Of a stretch of 64,000 nucleotides of DNA, positions 53,722 to 64,000 are shown in pieces. Source of the DNA: Amoebidium appalachense. Taxonomy: Eukaryota; Ichthyosporea. The DNA is taken from positions 3,286,001-3,350,000 of the forward strand of contig CAVNZM010000001.1 in assembly GCA_963693365.1 (NCBI GenBank), read 5' to 3'. Position 1 is the stretch's first letter. Each line of letters starts with the position of its first letter. The notes below the pieces were generated by a model, which was given only the letters and a program-made list of their open reading frames with translations, did not search any database and was not told where the DNA came from. Both the position numbers and the translations under genes were made by a program.

Positions 53722-55525
53722 AGGCTCCCCCCCCCCCCCCCCCCCCCCGACCCCTCCCCTACCCCCCACCCTCCCCGCTACCCCCGCCTTAAATAAAAAA
53801 AAAAAAAATGAAGAAAAAAAAATTCGTATCGGAAATCCCCCTGCTCACTGCTGACTGTAGTATGATTGTATGTAGGAGACTAAAGAGCTATAGTATACAG
53901 CTACGTATACAACGGTCCGCTCCAGGGTTAATACGGCTATTACATATCAATATGTTGCAGCTCGCATTAACACCGTGGCCACGGCCATATAGAAACACCG
54001 TGCTGCAGAGCTGTACATGTGCTGCCCTGTAGAGACGCATATGTGACAGCATTGAATGCACTTCAAACACACTTGAAACCGTAGTAACGGTACAGCCCCA
54101 CGTACCACACCACACACGAACCTCCACGTGCACCCGGTCATGATCACGATGTCACACAGATCCACATAGTGGCATACAGTTACCGTGGGACTCTAATTTC
54201 ACACGGTAGTGATCAGTAGCCTACATCACATGTACAGGCGTGTCCGAGTTATTATGCTTTGCAATTGGTGTGTGTGTGTGCAACATTATTCGAACTTCAA
54301 GGCTACATACTCTTCTTCGAATTTGTGGTCGTGGGGCCTGTACCAATAAGGCCAAAGAGCCTAGCCTGAGTGTTGACTTTGGACCTAATTGCCGGTATTG
54401 ATCTCTAATATAAACGAATACAAGACTCTTGTCGCCTATAATTCTGAGCTACACCGGTACATGTGTCAAGGTGACACGTGACACGTCAGCTGCAACGGCA
54501 CATATATATATGCACACTGTGTAACAGCCAGCCGGTATCGGTGGCCACTCAGCACTGTTCCCACAAATGACACGATACCGATATCAGTCTGTTCGGATTG
54601 GACAAACTTTCGCAAAAACACTGTTTCGTGGCAGCTTACACAATGAATCTGGTGGGTAGCAAGTGCTGATGTCCATTAACGTGTGGCAGATACTAAGACA
54701 ATGCACCAAATAGAAACGGAAAACGGAGGAGGAAAGAGACTGTACATAACATGAAGCCAACTTGAAGGCAGATCAACAGACTTTTGTCGAGACCTGGACA
54801 CAACTGCTTGCTGTACTGGTAGTTCCTGCTTGGTGGCACGTATTTATACCATTTACACACCAAACGTTTTTTTCGCTCGAAGGAGTTTAGTGAAAGATTT
54901 CTTATTCGGCAATACGAGGCTTTCCCGGTTCTGTGGTTCAAGGTTTACAAAGCAACACACGGTGGGTTTGCCAGCAAAAGTTCTTGCACAGTTTCTTTGT
55001 GTGCCAGAACTTCCAAGTGCATACTGAGTGCATGTGCCTGTGTGTGTGCATTTGCCTGTGTGTGCATGTGTGTATGATCGTGCGCGCACGCGTGGCGGGT
55101 AGTAAACTTTCGTTACTAAAGTCTTCCGAAACGGCGTCTCTCTCTCCGACGGCTGCGCCTTGCAATTATTTGGGAAAAATTCAAGTAGGTTTGTCCTTTT
55201 GCGTCTTCTTTTTTCTTTTCCTTGAGCTAAGTCAAACCTGGTGTACTGTAACATAGGTTGCCCCCTCCCCCCTCCCCCCTTCCCCCCCTCCCCGTGTTGT
55301 TCAAAAAAAAATTGAAAATTTGACGAAACTTTCAATATATTGCACCCATAAAACTATGTTGTGGAGGGCCGGCTGTGACTATTATGTAGGAGCTGTTTCT
55401 CAAGGATCATACGGTGCGCACGTGATATGAAGTCACGGTTTTTGTTTGTTTCCTTTTGGGGTGGGAGGGGAGGGATGGGGGGGAGGGGGGGGGAGGGGGG
55501 ATAGTAAACTGGTGAAAATCTCGGG

Positions 55526-55528
<3 letters not shown>

Positions 55529-55600
<72 letters not shown>
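55529..55600. repeat. (TG)n microsatellite
   Basis: About 36 TG units after the unique sequence AAATCTCGGGAAG. Confidence 0.95.
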
Positions 55601-56194
55601 GGGGGGGGAGTGTGGTGGGGATAGTGCAAGGGATATTCTTTTAGTTTTGGATGTGTGTTTGTCTGGGACCATATAAATTTTGGAATTCTAAGGCTTATAT
55701 CATGGACATGTTATGATAACCCCGATGGTGTTTGGGAAATACATAGAAGTGGCCGAGTGGTGACATGGTGTACCACCCTCAAAAACAGAATGAATAAAGG
55801 GCGCACAGATGCATCCCTCCCCCCCCTTGCCCCCTCCCCGCCCCAACCACCACCACCACTACCACTACCGCACCCAACCACGCACCTACCCAGCCACCCA
55901 CCCGCCCCCTTTATCCCTCCTCCCTCGGCACACCCCCCCCCCCCCCCCCCCCCTTCCCCCGTCCCCCCTCCCCGTTCCTCATTCCCTATTCTTCCCTATA
56001 TCCACCGGAGGGACTCCTCGCCGTGATATCCTATTCCCCTTTCAGGATGCCTTAGACCTAGCCCTCACGCCCTCGATTCTTTTTTTAACTCCAATTAATG
56101 TCTTAAAAAGTGGGTTGAAGGTGTCTAACCTATGAAACCCCCAGGTTAGCGCCTTGGCCAACACTTTTTAAGTTTTCCCTATTAGGCTGCCAAC

Positions 56195-56335
56195 ATGTCG
56201 CATCTGTTTCTCCGTGGGGGCTTTTCGGTCCCGGCAGTGGGGTCGCGGTTGCTATCTTTGAGATCACAGCACCCACCTGGCTTCTGCAACCTCAAGCGCA
56301 CATACTCTACTACTGGCTCAGAGGTAACGGTTGTT

Positions 56336-56370
<35 letters not shown>

Positions 56371-57523
56371 CACACACAAACACACACACCCAAACACACA
56401 CACACACACAAACACACACATACAAGAAAACATCCCACCTCTCCCCAGTCAGCTACCTTAATAAGACCTGGTTTAGAATCTCCTCCTCCCCCCTCCCCCC
56501 ACACCTCCCGACCACCACCACCTCCTCCTCCTCCTCCTCCTCCGCCCCCCCTCCCCTCCCTCCCCCTTTTGTTTTTCGGATTACTTTGGAGTTTTGGTAA
56601 TACTCCGAAAACTAGTAAGGTGTTTGCCCGTTTCCACTCCATAGTGATACCTTAAACGTGAATCATTCGGAACTATTATGCTGAATTATATTCAAAAGTT
56701 TAGGTAAAGAATAAAATACCCGACACACACCTTCTACATCGAATATCTATATATCTAACATATGTCACAATAGATCTCAGCATGCAAGTTGAACCATCTA
56801 ATATCCTTACCTATCCAATCCAAATCCAAAACAGCACACGGGGGGGGAAACATACCCCGATAAGCGTGAGGGTCAAGATGCCATTCTTGAAGCAGTGCAG
56901 CGGGGAGCCACCAAGCAACACCCAGAGACCAACTCCGAGGAACATGCATCTGGCTCCTTCCACAAGAGCGTCCCTGGCAACCACGTGAGCGGAGAGCCCT
57001 CCGGGTCGGGTCTGCCCAAACACAGGTATTGTTCTCCTTCCTCCGCCTCCCCCCCCCCCCCCCCCTCCCCCCCTCAGCCCCTCCCAGCCACTCCCCCGAG
57101 TCACCCTCTCCCATTCCCCGTCTCTTCCCCCCTCCCTGCCCTTACAATAACACTTACTGCAGTGACTCTTGACACTTTTCATCCTGCCCTCCCATCCTCC
57201 TCACTCCCAACCAACCCCCCCCCCCCCCCCTCCCCAATCCGTCCTCCCCGCCACACACGACACACACGACACATCCGCACATACCACAGCATGTCTTGCT
57301 ACAGGCTCGTTGATTGCCCCTTTACTCGTGGTGACCCTGGCCTTCCTTTTTCACCGTTTCCTCCTTTTCCTTCCACTTCCCTAGTCCCCCCCCCCCCCCC
57401 CCCAAATACACCACCACCACCACCGCCATCATCCCCCCCCCCCCCCCCCCCCCCCCCCCAAAAAAAATACTATCTTTTCGTTGCCCTCCCCTTCCCCTTA
57501 CCCCAACCCTACCCCTCCTAACC

Positions 57524-57554
<31 letters not shown>

Positions 57555-59112
57555 AAAAAAAAAAAAAAGAAAGAAAGAAAAAAAAATACAACTTCGAAAA
57601 AAGAAGTTTTACCTTGCTCCCCCCCCTCCCCCCTCCCCTCCCCATCACCTAGCCACATCACCACCACTGAAAGACGGCGATTCTCTAACCACACACTACC
57701 TCCCCAGGTATGCCAGCAACAAGGAGAGGATGAATCTGGAGGGCGGCACAAAGTACTACGACCCTGCTGCAGGCCAGGTCTCCACGCCCCCACCCAGCCT
57801 ACCATCCCACCTCTCTCCCTCCCTGCCCCCTTTTCCGTCCCCCCGCTTCTTTCCAAAAAGTATGCTTCCCCTCCTCTCCCTCCCCTCTCGCCTTCTAATA
57901 CCGTTCCCAGCCTTACCTGATCATTTACACCCCCCGCGCCCTCCCCCCCCCCCCCCCCCCCCCTGCGCCACCGCAAATGCCCTACTTTACAGGAGACTTC
58001 TTCCCTTTTTCCCTCCTTCCCTGGTTTTACTGATTTTGCGCTGTGCTGCGTCCTCCAAATCGCAAACCCCCCCCCCTCCCCCTACCTCTCCTCCTCCCTC
58101 CTCCTTCTCCCCATTTCTTCTTTGTTCCAAAAACCACCCATGAATACCCCTCTTCGCATCCCCCTCCCTTTTTTTACTGTCACGTGTCCCATACCCCCCC
58201 CCCCCCCCCCCCCCCCAACCCCTGCCTTGTCGTTGTCGACTATGCTTCTGCATACGCTGTTTTTGTCCTGCAAGGGTGACCCAAGTTGCTTACCCAGATC
58301 CGCACATGTTCACGTGCCTGTGTGTTTGTGCCTGTGTGTTTGTGTGTTCCTGTGGGCATGTGTGTGCAGACCCATGCACGTGCTTGTGTTGCTATAGAGG
58401 GTTGCGATAGTACTACGGCATCTCACAGGCAGCCCTCTTTCCTTATAAGGGGTGCCGCAAACAATGTGCCGCAGAGTAAATGTGGAACACACCAATGTGC
58501 AAGGGGGGAGATGGCTGTGTTGTAACCTGTCTCCGTGCGCACATGTGCACATGTACATGCGTTGCCGGGATATGCATTGCTTTTAAGTTTGCAAGTGGGA
58601 GCGTGTGTTTGCACATACGAGCGAGTTCTTGGAGTTCAGGTTATTTTTTTTCCTATTTAATCTTTTTTTTTTTTTTTTTTTTTGGGGGGGGGGGGGGGGG
58701 GGGAGGGAGGGGTTGAGGCCGGTAGCAGCCTATCTTTGCAGAGTAATTCAAATTGATGAGATGTAAGGAAGGCGCAGGAGCCCTACCCGGGGGACGGGGG
58801 GGGGGGGGGGAAGGACAGTGTGGCAAGGAGTTGTGCCATATTTGAGGGATCGATAGGTGCATGCCGGTTTGAAATCATTTGCTGCCTTTGTGCAAACCTA
58901 TTCTTTTCGAGGAGAGACAATTTTGGAGACTCACTTGCTCCGTGGATAGCCGTTGACTTTCGTGATTTTGATCCAATCAGATTGCCGACTATGAGAACAC
59001 GGCGCCCTCCCCAGGGGATGCCGCACGTGAGGTGGTGCAAAAGTTGCGGGAGATGGCTGGTGACGTGAAGAAAGCGGCAAAGGAGACGCTTGGGACCGGG
59101 GAGGAGGTCTGA
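56195..59112 (+). CDS. Uncharacterised 173-aa protein, probably mitochondrial
   Basis: Four exons join in frame: 56195-56323, 56835-57025, 57708-57777 and 58981-59112 (TGA). The N-terminus is Arg/Ser/Leu-rich without acidic residues for about 42 residues (MSHLFLRGGFSVPAVGSRLL, then LKRTYSTTG). That fits a mitochondrial presequence with cleavage near RTY|ST. The mature part is hydrophilic: TYPDKREGQDAILEAVQRGA, then a Ser/Gly/His stretch (SGSFHKSVPGNHVSGEPSGS), then ASNKERMNLEGGTKYYDPAA, and a C-terminal amphipathic helix (AAREVVQKLREMAGDVKKAA). I do not recognise a family; the last helix resembles LEA-like repeats. The exon 3 donor (GTCTCC) is weak. Confidence 0.7.
57526..57568 (+). repeat. 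C run followed by A run in intron 2 of the mitochondrial-type gene
   Basis: About 21 C pass directly into about 24 A. A similar junction is at 57430-57467 in the same intron. Confidence 0.9.
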
Positions 59113-59730
59113 TACCGGATTGTTTTGGGCATGATTTTTGGTTTCTAATTTTTAGTGTTTGTTGTTTTTATCGCCATTGCTCCTTGTGATATCCGTGATG
59201 CTGTTGTGGCGGTGTGAGAACGGTCATGGGTTTTTTGTCATCATGCATACGACTTTGGTTCAATTTATATTTCATTCAACGATTCGAGGAGGTATTAAGG
59301 TTCCCTTAAACGTTTATCCCGGTCACTTTGAAATGTCGGTCAACTGATTCAATCATTGAAATCACCACTCTGGGCATGCATGAAAGCAAGCAATGTTCTT
59401 TGTTGGATCATGCAAACACCCGTAGCGTCTCGAAATATTTTTTACAATCCGAGTTGTGCGTTGCTCCACGCACGCTATAGTATGGTTCAATATGATTGGA
59501 TGGTGGGCCGGGCCTCCAACACTTGAAAGAAAAATGATATTGACTGCCCCGTAGTATATTTTAATGTTAGTTATCCCTCCCTCCCCCCCTTCCCAGCGCG
59601 CACGCGCGCGTGTGTACACGTGTGTGTGCGTGTGCGTGTGCGTGTGTGCGTGCGTGCGTGCGTGTGTGTGTGTGTGTCTGTGTGTGTGCGCATGCGCACG
59701 TGAGTACGTATATGCGGGCGGAGTGGAGGG

Positions 59731-59761
<31 letters not shown>

Positions 59762-59956
59762 TTTTACATAGTCAGCTATCAGCTACAGAAATGGACGTTG
59801 TGAACAACCGCAAATATCAATTTGGCCTTGGGACTCAGAGAGGTAATACTAAGGTGTACCACCTGTGTGGCAGAAGCCTCAGGGGTGGGGTTGAAAGTGC
59901 TGAAAAAAAAGGGTAGAGGGTGTCAGGGGGGAAGAGGGGGGGGGGGGGGGGGGGGG

Positions 59957-60150
59957 GAAGTACGCATACACGAAGGACACATGCAAAGGCAAACATTCAA
60001 TTATGCAACATCAGCCATGCGCACAGTATGCGTCATAAGCAGAGCCCACCTCAGGGAGGGCCCAAGTCATCAATTGCGTCTTGAGTTTCGACCCCTTAGC
60101 CCGCGTATATACGAATCTCCAACTCAATCAGCAGCATCAACTGAACCTTG
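59957..60150 (-). repeat. SINE-like element, copy 10
   Basis: The minus strand reads TTCAGTTGATGCTGCTGATT, GGTCGAAACTC, CCTCCCTGAGGTGGGCTCTG, CCATGCGCACAGTATGCGTC in reverse, and an end of GTGTATGCGTACTTC then poly-C. It is nearly identical to copy 8, so a young copy. It lies 3' of the minus-strand 112-aa gene, in the same orientation as that gene. Confidence 0.8.
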
Positions 60151-60163
60151 GGGGGGGGGGGGG

Positions 60164-60250
60164 GCAGTCCTACACATGGAACCTTCAAACGCGGGGGGGG
60201 GGGGGGGGGGGGGGGGGGGGTGCAGTCCTACACAGGGAACCTTCAAACGC
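60164..60250 (+). repeat. Direct 29-bp duplication around a G run
   Basis: GCAGTCCTACACATGGAACC + TTCAAACGC at 60164-60192 recurs at 60222-60250 with one difference. Each copy is preceded by a G run. Confidence 0.9.
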
Positions 60251-60715
60251 TTGGAGGGAGGGCTTGGGGTATACATTGTTTTCAAGCCTACATCCTCTGC
60301 TGGCACCCAAAGCCGAAAATTAAAGGCTCTATGAAAATATGGTGCCTTGCTATTGATTGCTCCGTCAACTAAAGTTACTCTTGACTGACTTTCCTGGTCA
60401 GACTCTTGCTTGGTTAGGCACAGAAGTAAGTGTGTGTATGTGTGGTGCTGGTGGTGAGAATGTGTGTGGGGTGGTGGTGAGTCTGTGTGTACAGAGGTGG
60501 TGGGTGGTGGTGGTGGATGGCCGGGGGGGGGGTGGGGGGGGGTGAAGGAGCATATGCCTCGGGGTTTGGAATTATAAGGAACTTGAGATGTTACCAGGAT
60601 AGGCGGATAGGTGGAGCAGGAGGGGGGGGGGTGTGAGTGGGTGGGTGGGTGGGGGGGAGGGAATAGATTATTAAAAATGGCCACGGAGAGGGAGGGGGGG
60701 GGGGGGGGGGGGGGG

Positions 60716-60750
<35 letters not shown>

Positions 60751-60911
60751 CAGACCACAGACATTTTGCAGCACTCACTCAAATTTTTCTTTCTTCCATA
60801 TCTACAGCAGCCCACACAATGAGAGAGTGTATTTTTTTGCATCTTGCGACTTTATCGTGTGCAGTTTCGCATGGAAAGCCCAGCCCAAAGAGTGTGCTAC
60901 AGAATTGCCTA

Positions 60912-60917
60912 TTTATT
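60912..60917 (-). terminator. Poly-A signal of the 112-aa gene
   Basis: AATAAA on the minus strand, about 190 bases after the stop at 61107. Confidence 0.5.
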
Positions 60918-61106
60918 ACAACACCAACCTATACTAATATATAAAAAAAGGAAGATTTTGCTACACTCTTCCTTCCTTGATCAACAAAAGGGAGAATACA
61001 CAAAAATTTTCAAGGATATATGGTTTGAACGACTACAGGACATTCGTCCCGCCATACAACAACTGCAGTGTAATACTTGATCACACCACAACCAGAGTTT
61101 CTTAAA

Positions 61107-61277
61107 TCAATGGCCATGGTTAACGGCGAGCTTATTGTCGGCGTGGCCCACAGTGAACAGATAGTTCTGGGTGATGCCGGAGGCCTTAAAGGGAGCCTCG
61201 AGAACCTGCACGCTGTTGACAGGGCCACCGCTCTTCACCGTCACCTTGGCAATGGGCTTGGTGGACGTCCACGTGGC

Positions 61278-61310
<33 letters not shown>

Positions 61311-62153
61311 ATTGGGAAAAGGGAGGTGACAAGGGGCCCACGACCGGAAAGGGAGGATCCTGAAAAAGGGGGGTCAGGGAGAGAGAGCCGGGGGGGGGGG
61401 GGGGGGGGGGGAGGAGAGAGAGAGAGAGAGGGGAAGAGGGGGAGAGAGACAGGGAGAGAAAGTGGGTTGTGTGTGTGTGTATGCGAGTGTGGGGATATTG
61501 GAGGGGGGAAGGGGTGGGGGGAGGAGGGGGGAGGGGGGGGAGGGGGGGCAGCGACCAAGCGATGAGGGCCAGGGGGAGAGAGGGGGGAGGGGGGAGAAGG
61601 AGGGAGGGAGGGAGGGAGGGGGGTATGGTGAGAGAGACAGAGAGAGAGAGTGTGTGTGTGTTTGCGGGCGGGGAGAGGGAAGAGGTGGGGGGGGGGGGGG
61701 GGGGGGGGGGAAGGGTACGCAGGCAAGACAAGGAGAGGGGGAAGGGAAAGAGAGGGGGTCGAAGGGGAGGGAAAAAATTAGATTCTTGCCAGTCGAAACC
61801 TCGCATACAACCTTGGGAAAGCCCATACTGTGACATCCATACACAACAGAACTGGAATGGAACATGTGAGCAAGGACGGTGTGTGTGCGTTGGGGTGGAA
61901 TGGGGAAGTGGGGGGGAACCGGGGGAGGACGGGGCAGGGGCAGAAGAAGCAAAGAACCCAGTGGGAAGGGGAAGGGAGTGAGTACAATATTGAGATAGAA
62001 AGAGGAAGGAGACGGCGGACGGGGGGGAGGGGGGAGGCAGGTGAAGGACGGAAGCAACACATGTACGGTAGCATGAAGAATAAAGCCAGAAACAGAGCAG
62101 GGTTCCTTCTTTACCTACCTCTTCTTGTGAAAGGTGTTTCGGGGTTTCAGTGT

Positions 62154-62200
<47 letters not shown>

Positions 62201-62813
62201 GCAAGAGGAAATAAGTGGACAAACTGACTGATATTCAAAAGAGGTTAGGTGTTTCTTAAACCAAGTCGGTGCTTGACAGCAGTGCCTCTGCACCGAGAAG
62301 GACCTCGAGAAAAGGAAAGTTGAAAGACAAACGGAAGTTAAAAGCAAAATCTAGAGGGCAAGATAACCTGGGATCGTGGGACAAATAAAAGAGAATCCAG
62401 AAACCAATAAGCTCACCCAAACACACGCACATCAAGTTTCAAAGGATGAGACTTGGGCACCGGAGCCTCCCGTGACAAGCAAGAAGAACGGGTGACGACC
62501 AACCAACGATTGACCTTTCAAGCTTAAAAACTAAGAAGAAGAACGGGTGACGTCGACCAACCATCCATCTATTGACCTTTCGACGTTAGAAACTAAGAAC
62601 CCTACACAAACTAACTCTTCCCAGTTGCGTCACACATTACTTACATTCTTGCCTAGTCTTCTCCCCGAAGAACTTTTCCTGGCCTGCCTCTATCCACTCC
62701 TCGACGATCTCCTCATTGCCATCCATGTCTTTGTAGTGCACAGTCACCTGAATGGGAAACTGCTCGTCCGTGTTGCGCACGGTCGTGGAGAGAACGTTGG
62801 TGGGGGGGATCAT
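61107..62813 (-). CDS. Uncharacterised 112-aa protein, probable beta-sandwich
   Basis: Two exons join in frame: 62813-62645 and 61276-61107 (stop TGA), phase 1 at GAA T|GTAAGT and CAG|CC. The protein alternates beta-prone segments: PPTNVLSTTVRNTDEQFPIQ, VTVHYKDMDGNEEIVEEWIE, STWTSTKPIAKVTVKSGGPV, then VQVLEAPFKASGITQNYLFT and DNKLAVNHGH. It has no signal peptide, no membrane segment and no cysteine. I do not recognise a family. Length and strand pattern fit a small single-domain beta-sandwich. The intron ends in a (CA)n tract that supplies the acceptor, and it contains G/A-rich runs up to about 28 G. Confidence 0.7.

Positions 62814-64000
<1,187 letters not shown>

Larger units (their letters stand above)
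52611..56194. other. Intergenic: minisatellite, TIR element, homopolymers, TG tract
   Basis: It contains an 11-bp minisatellite, a G run (52975-53007), a T-to-G junction (53049-53144), the compound TIR element, C runs with an isolated CAGGCT (53680-53748), and unique sequence (53820-55250). A TATATATAT at 54501 has a possible short exon behind it (ATG AAT CTG|GTGGGT at 54642) that I could not extend. A TG tract lies at 55529-55600. No confident gene is seen. Confidence 0.65.
59113..61106. other. Intergenic between convergent genes: TG/CG tract, G runs, SINE-like copy 10
   Basis: It holds TG/CG sequence (59600-59700), G runs (59731-59760, 59938-59957), SINE-like copy 10, a duplicated 29-bp unit around a G run (60164-60250), GA (60718-60746) and the reverse poly-A signal of the 112-aa gene. 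No coding exon is recognised. Confidence 0.7.

Noticed and set aside
54499-54660. TATATATAT with ATG AAT CTG|GTGGGT as a possible first exon
   Set aside because: No continuing exon with coding character was found in the next 1.5 kb.

Overview
The window is nuclear DNA from an intron-rich eukaryote. It holds spliceosomal genes with clean GT-AG introns, an opisthokont-like ubiquitin E1, and a secreted family-6 polysaccharide lyase. A unicellular, possibly marine, protist is my best guess, but the sequence does not fix the lineage. Coding sequence is a small fraction. Most of the rest is simple sequence: long runs of C or G (up to 73 identical bases), (CA/TG)n, (GA/CT)n, and small dispersed elements.

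Layout. 1-4.7 kb: 3' part of an FBXO21-like gene (+) ending in a YccV/HspQ-type domain. 4.7-8.3 kb: intergenic, with the longest poly-G runs and a G-tailed dispersed element. 8.3-13.9 kb: a complete five-exon F-box protein (+, 753 aa). 13.9-17.4 kb: intergenic, with orphan promoter-like sequence. 17.4-19.5 kb: an intronless secreted lyase-like protein (+, 687 aa). 19.5-23.4 kb: simple repeats. 23.4-25.6 kb: a decayed tyrosine-recombinase element with a 350-bp inverted repeat around a 91-aa ORF. 27.1-28.5 kb: an intronless secreted beta-helix protein (+, 436 aa). 30.3-50.4 kb: the complete UBA1 gene (-), 28 coding exons giving 1007 aa. 52.1-52.6 kb: an intronless VOC/PhnB-like protein (-, 166 aa). 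53.2-53.6 kb: a compound TIR element. 56.2-59.1 kb: a four-exon, probably mitochondrial protein (+, 173 aa). 61.1-62.8 kb: a two-exon 112-aa protein (-). The right end is CT/C simple sequence.

UBA1 and the F-box proteins fall in one pathway: E1 activates ubiquitin, and F-box proteins choose substrates for SCF ligases. Three widely spaced genes do not make a functional cluster. The two secreted beta-helix genes are intronless, each have an N-terminal signal, and flank the recombinase element. This contrasts with the heavily interrupted housekeeping genes.

The most notable unexplained structure is repetitive. (1) A roughly 250-bp SINE-like family with tRNA-like boxes and a poly-C 3' tail lies in introns of three genes, in the host sense direction in every intronic copy seen. 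(2) A second small element built from TTAAGAT motifs ends in poly-G. (3) Tandem duplications have their breakpoints in homopolymer runs. (4) C-runs pass directly into A-runs in one polarity only. (5) (CA)n tracts supply the AG of several 3' splice sites.
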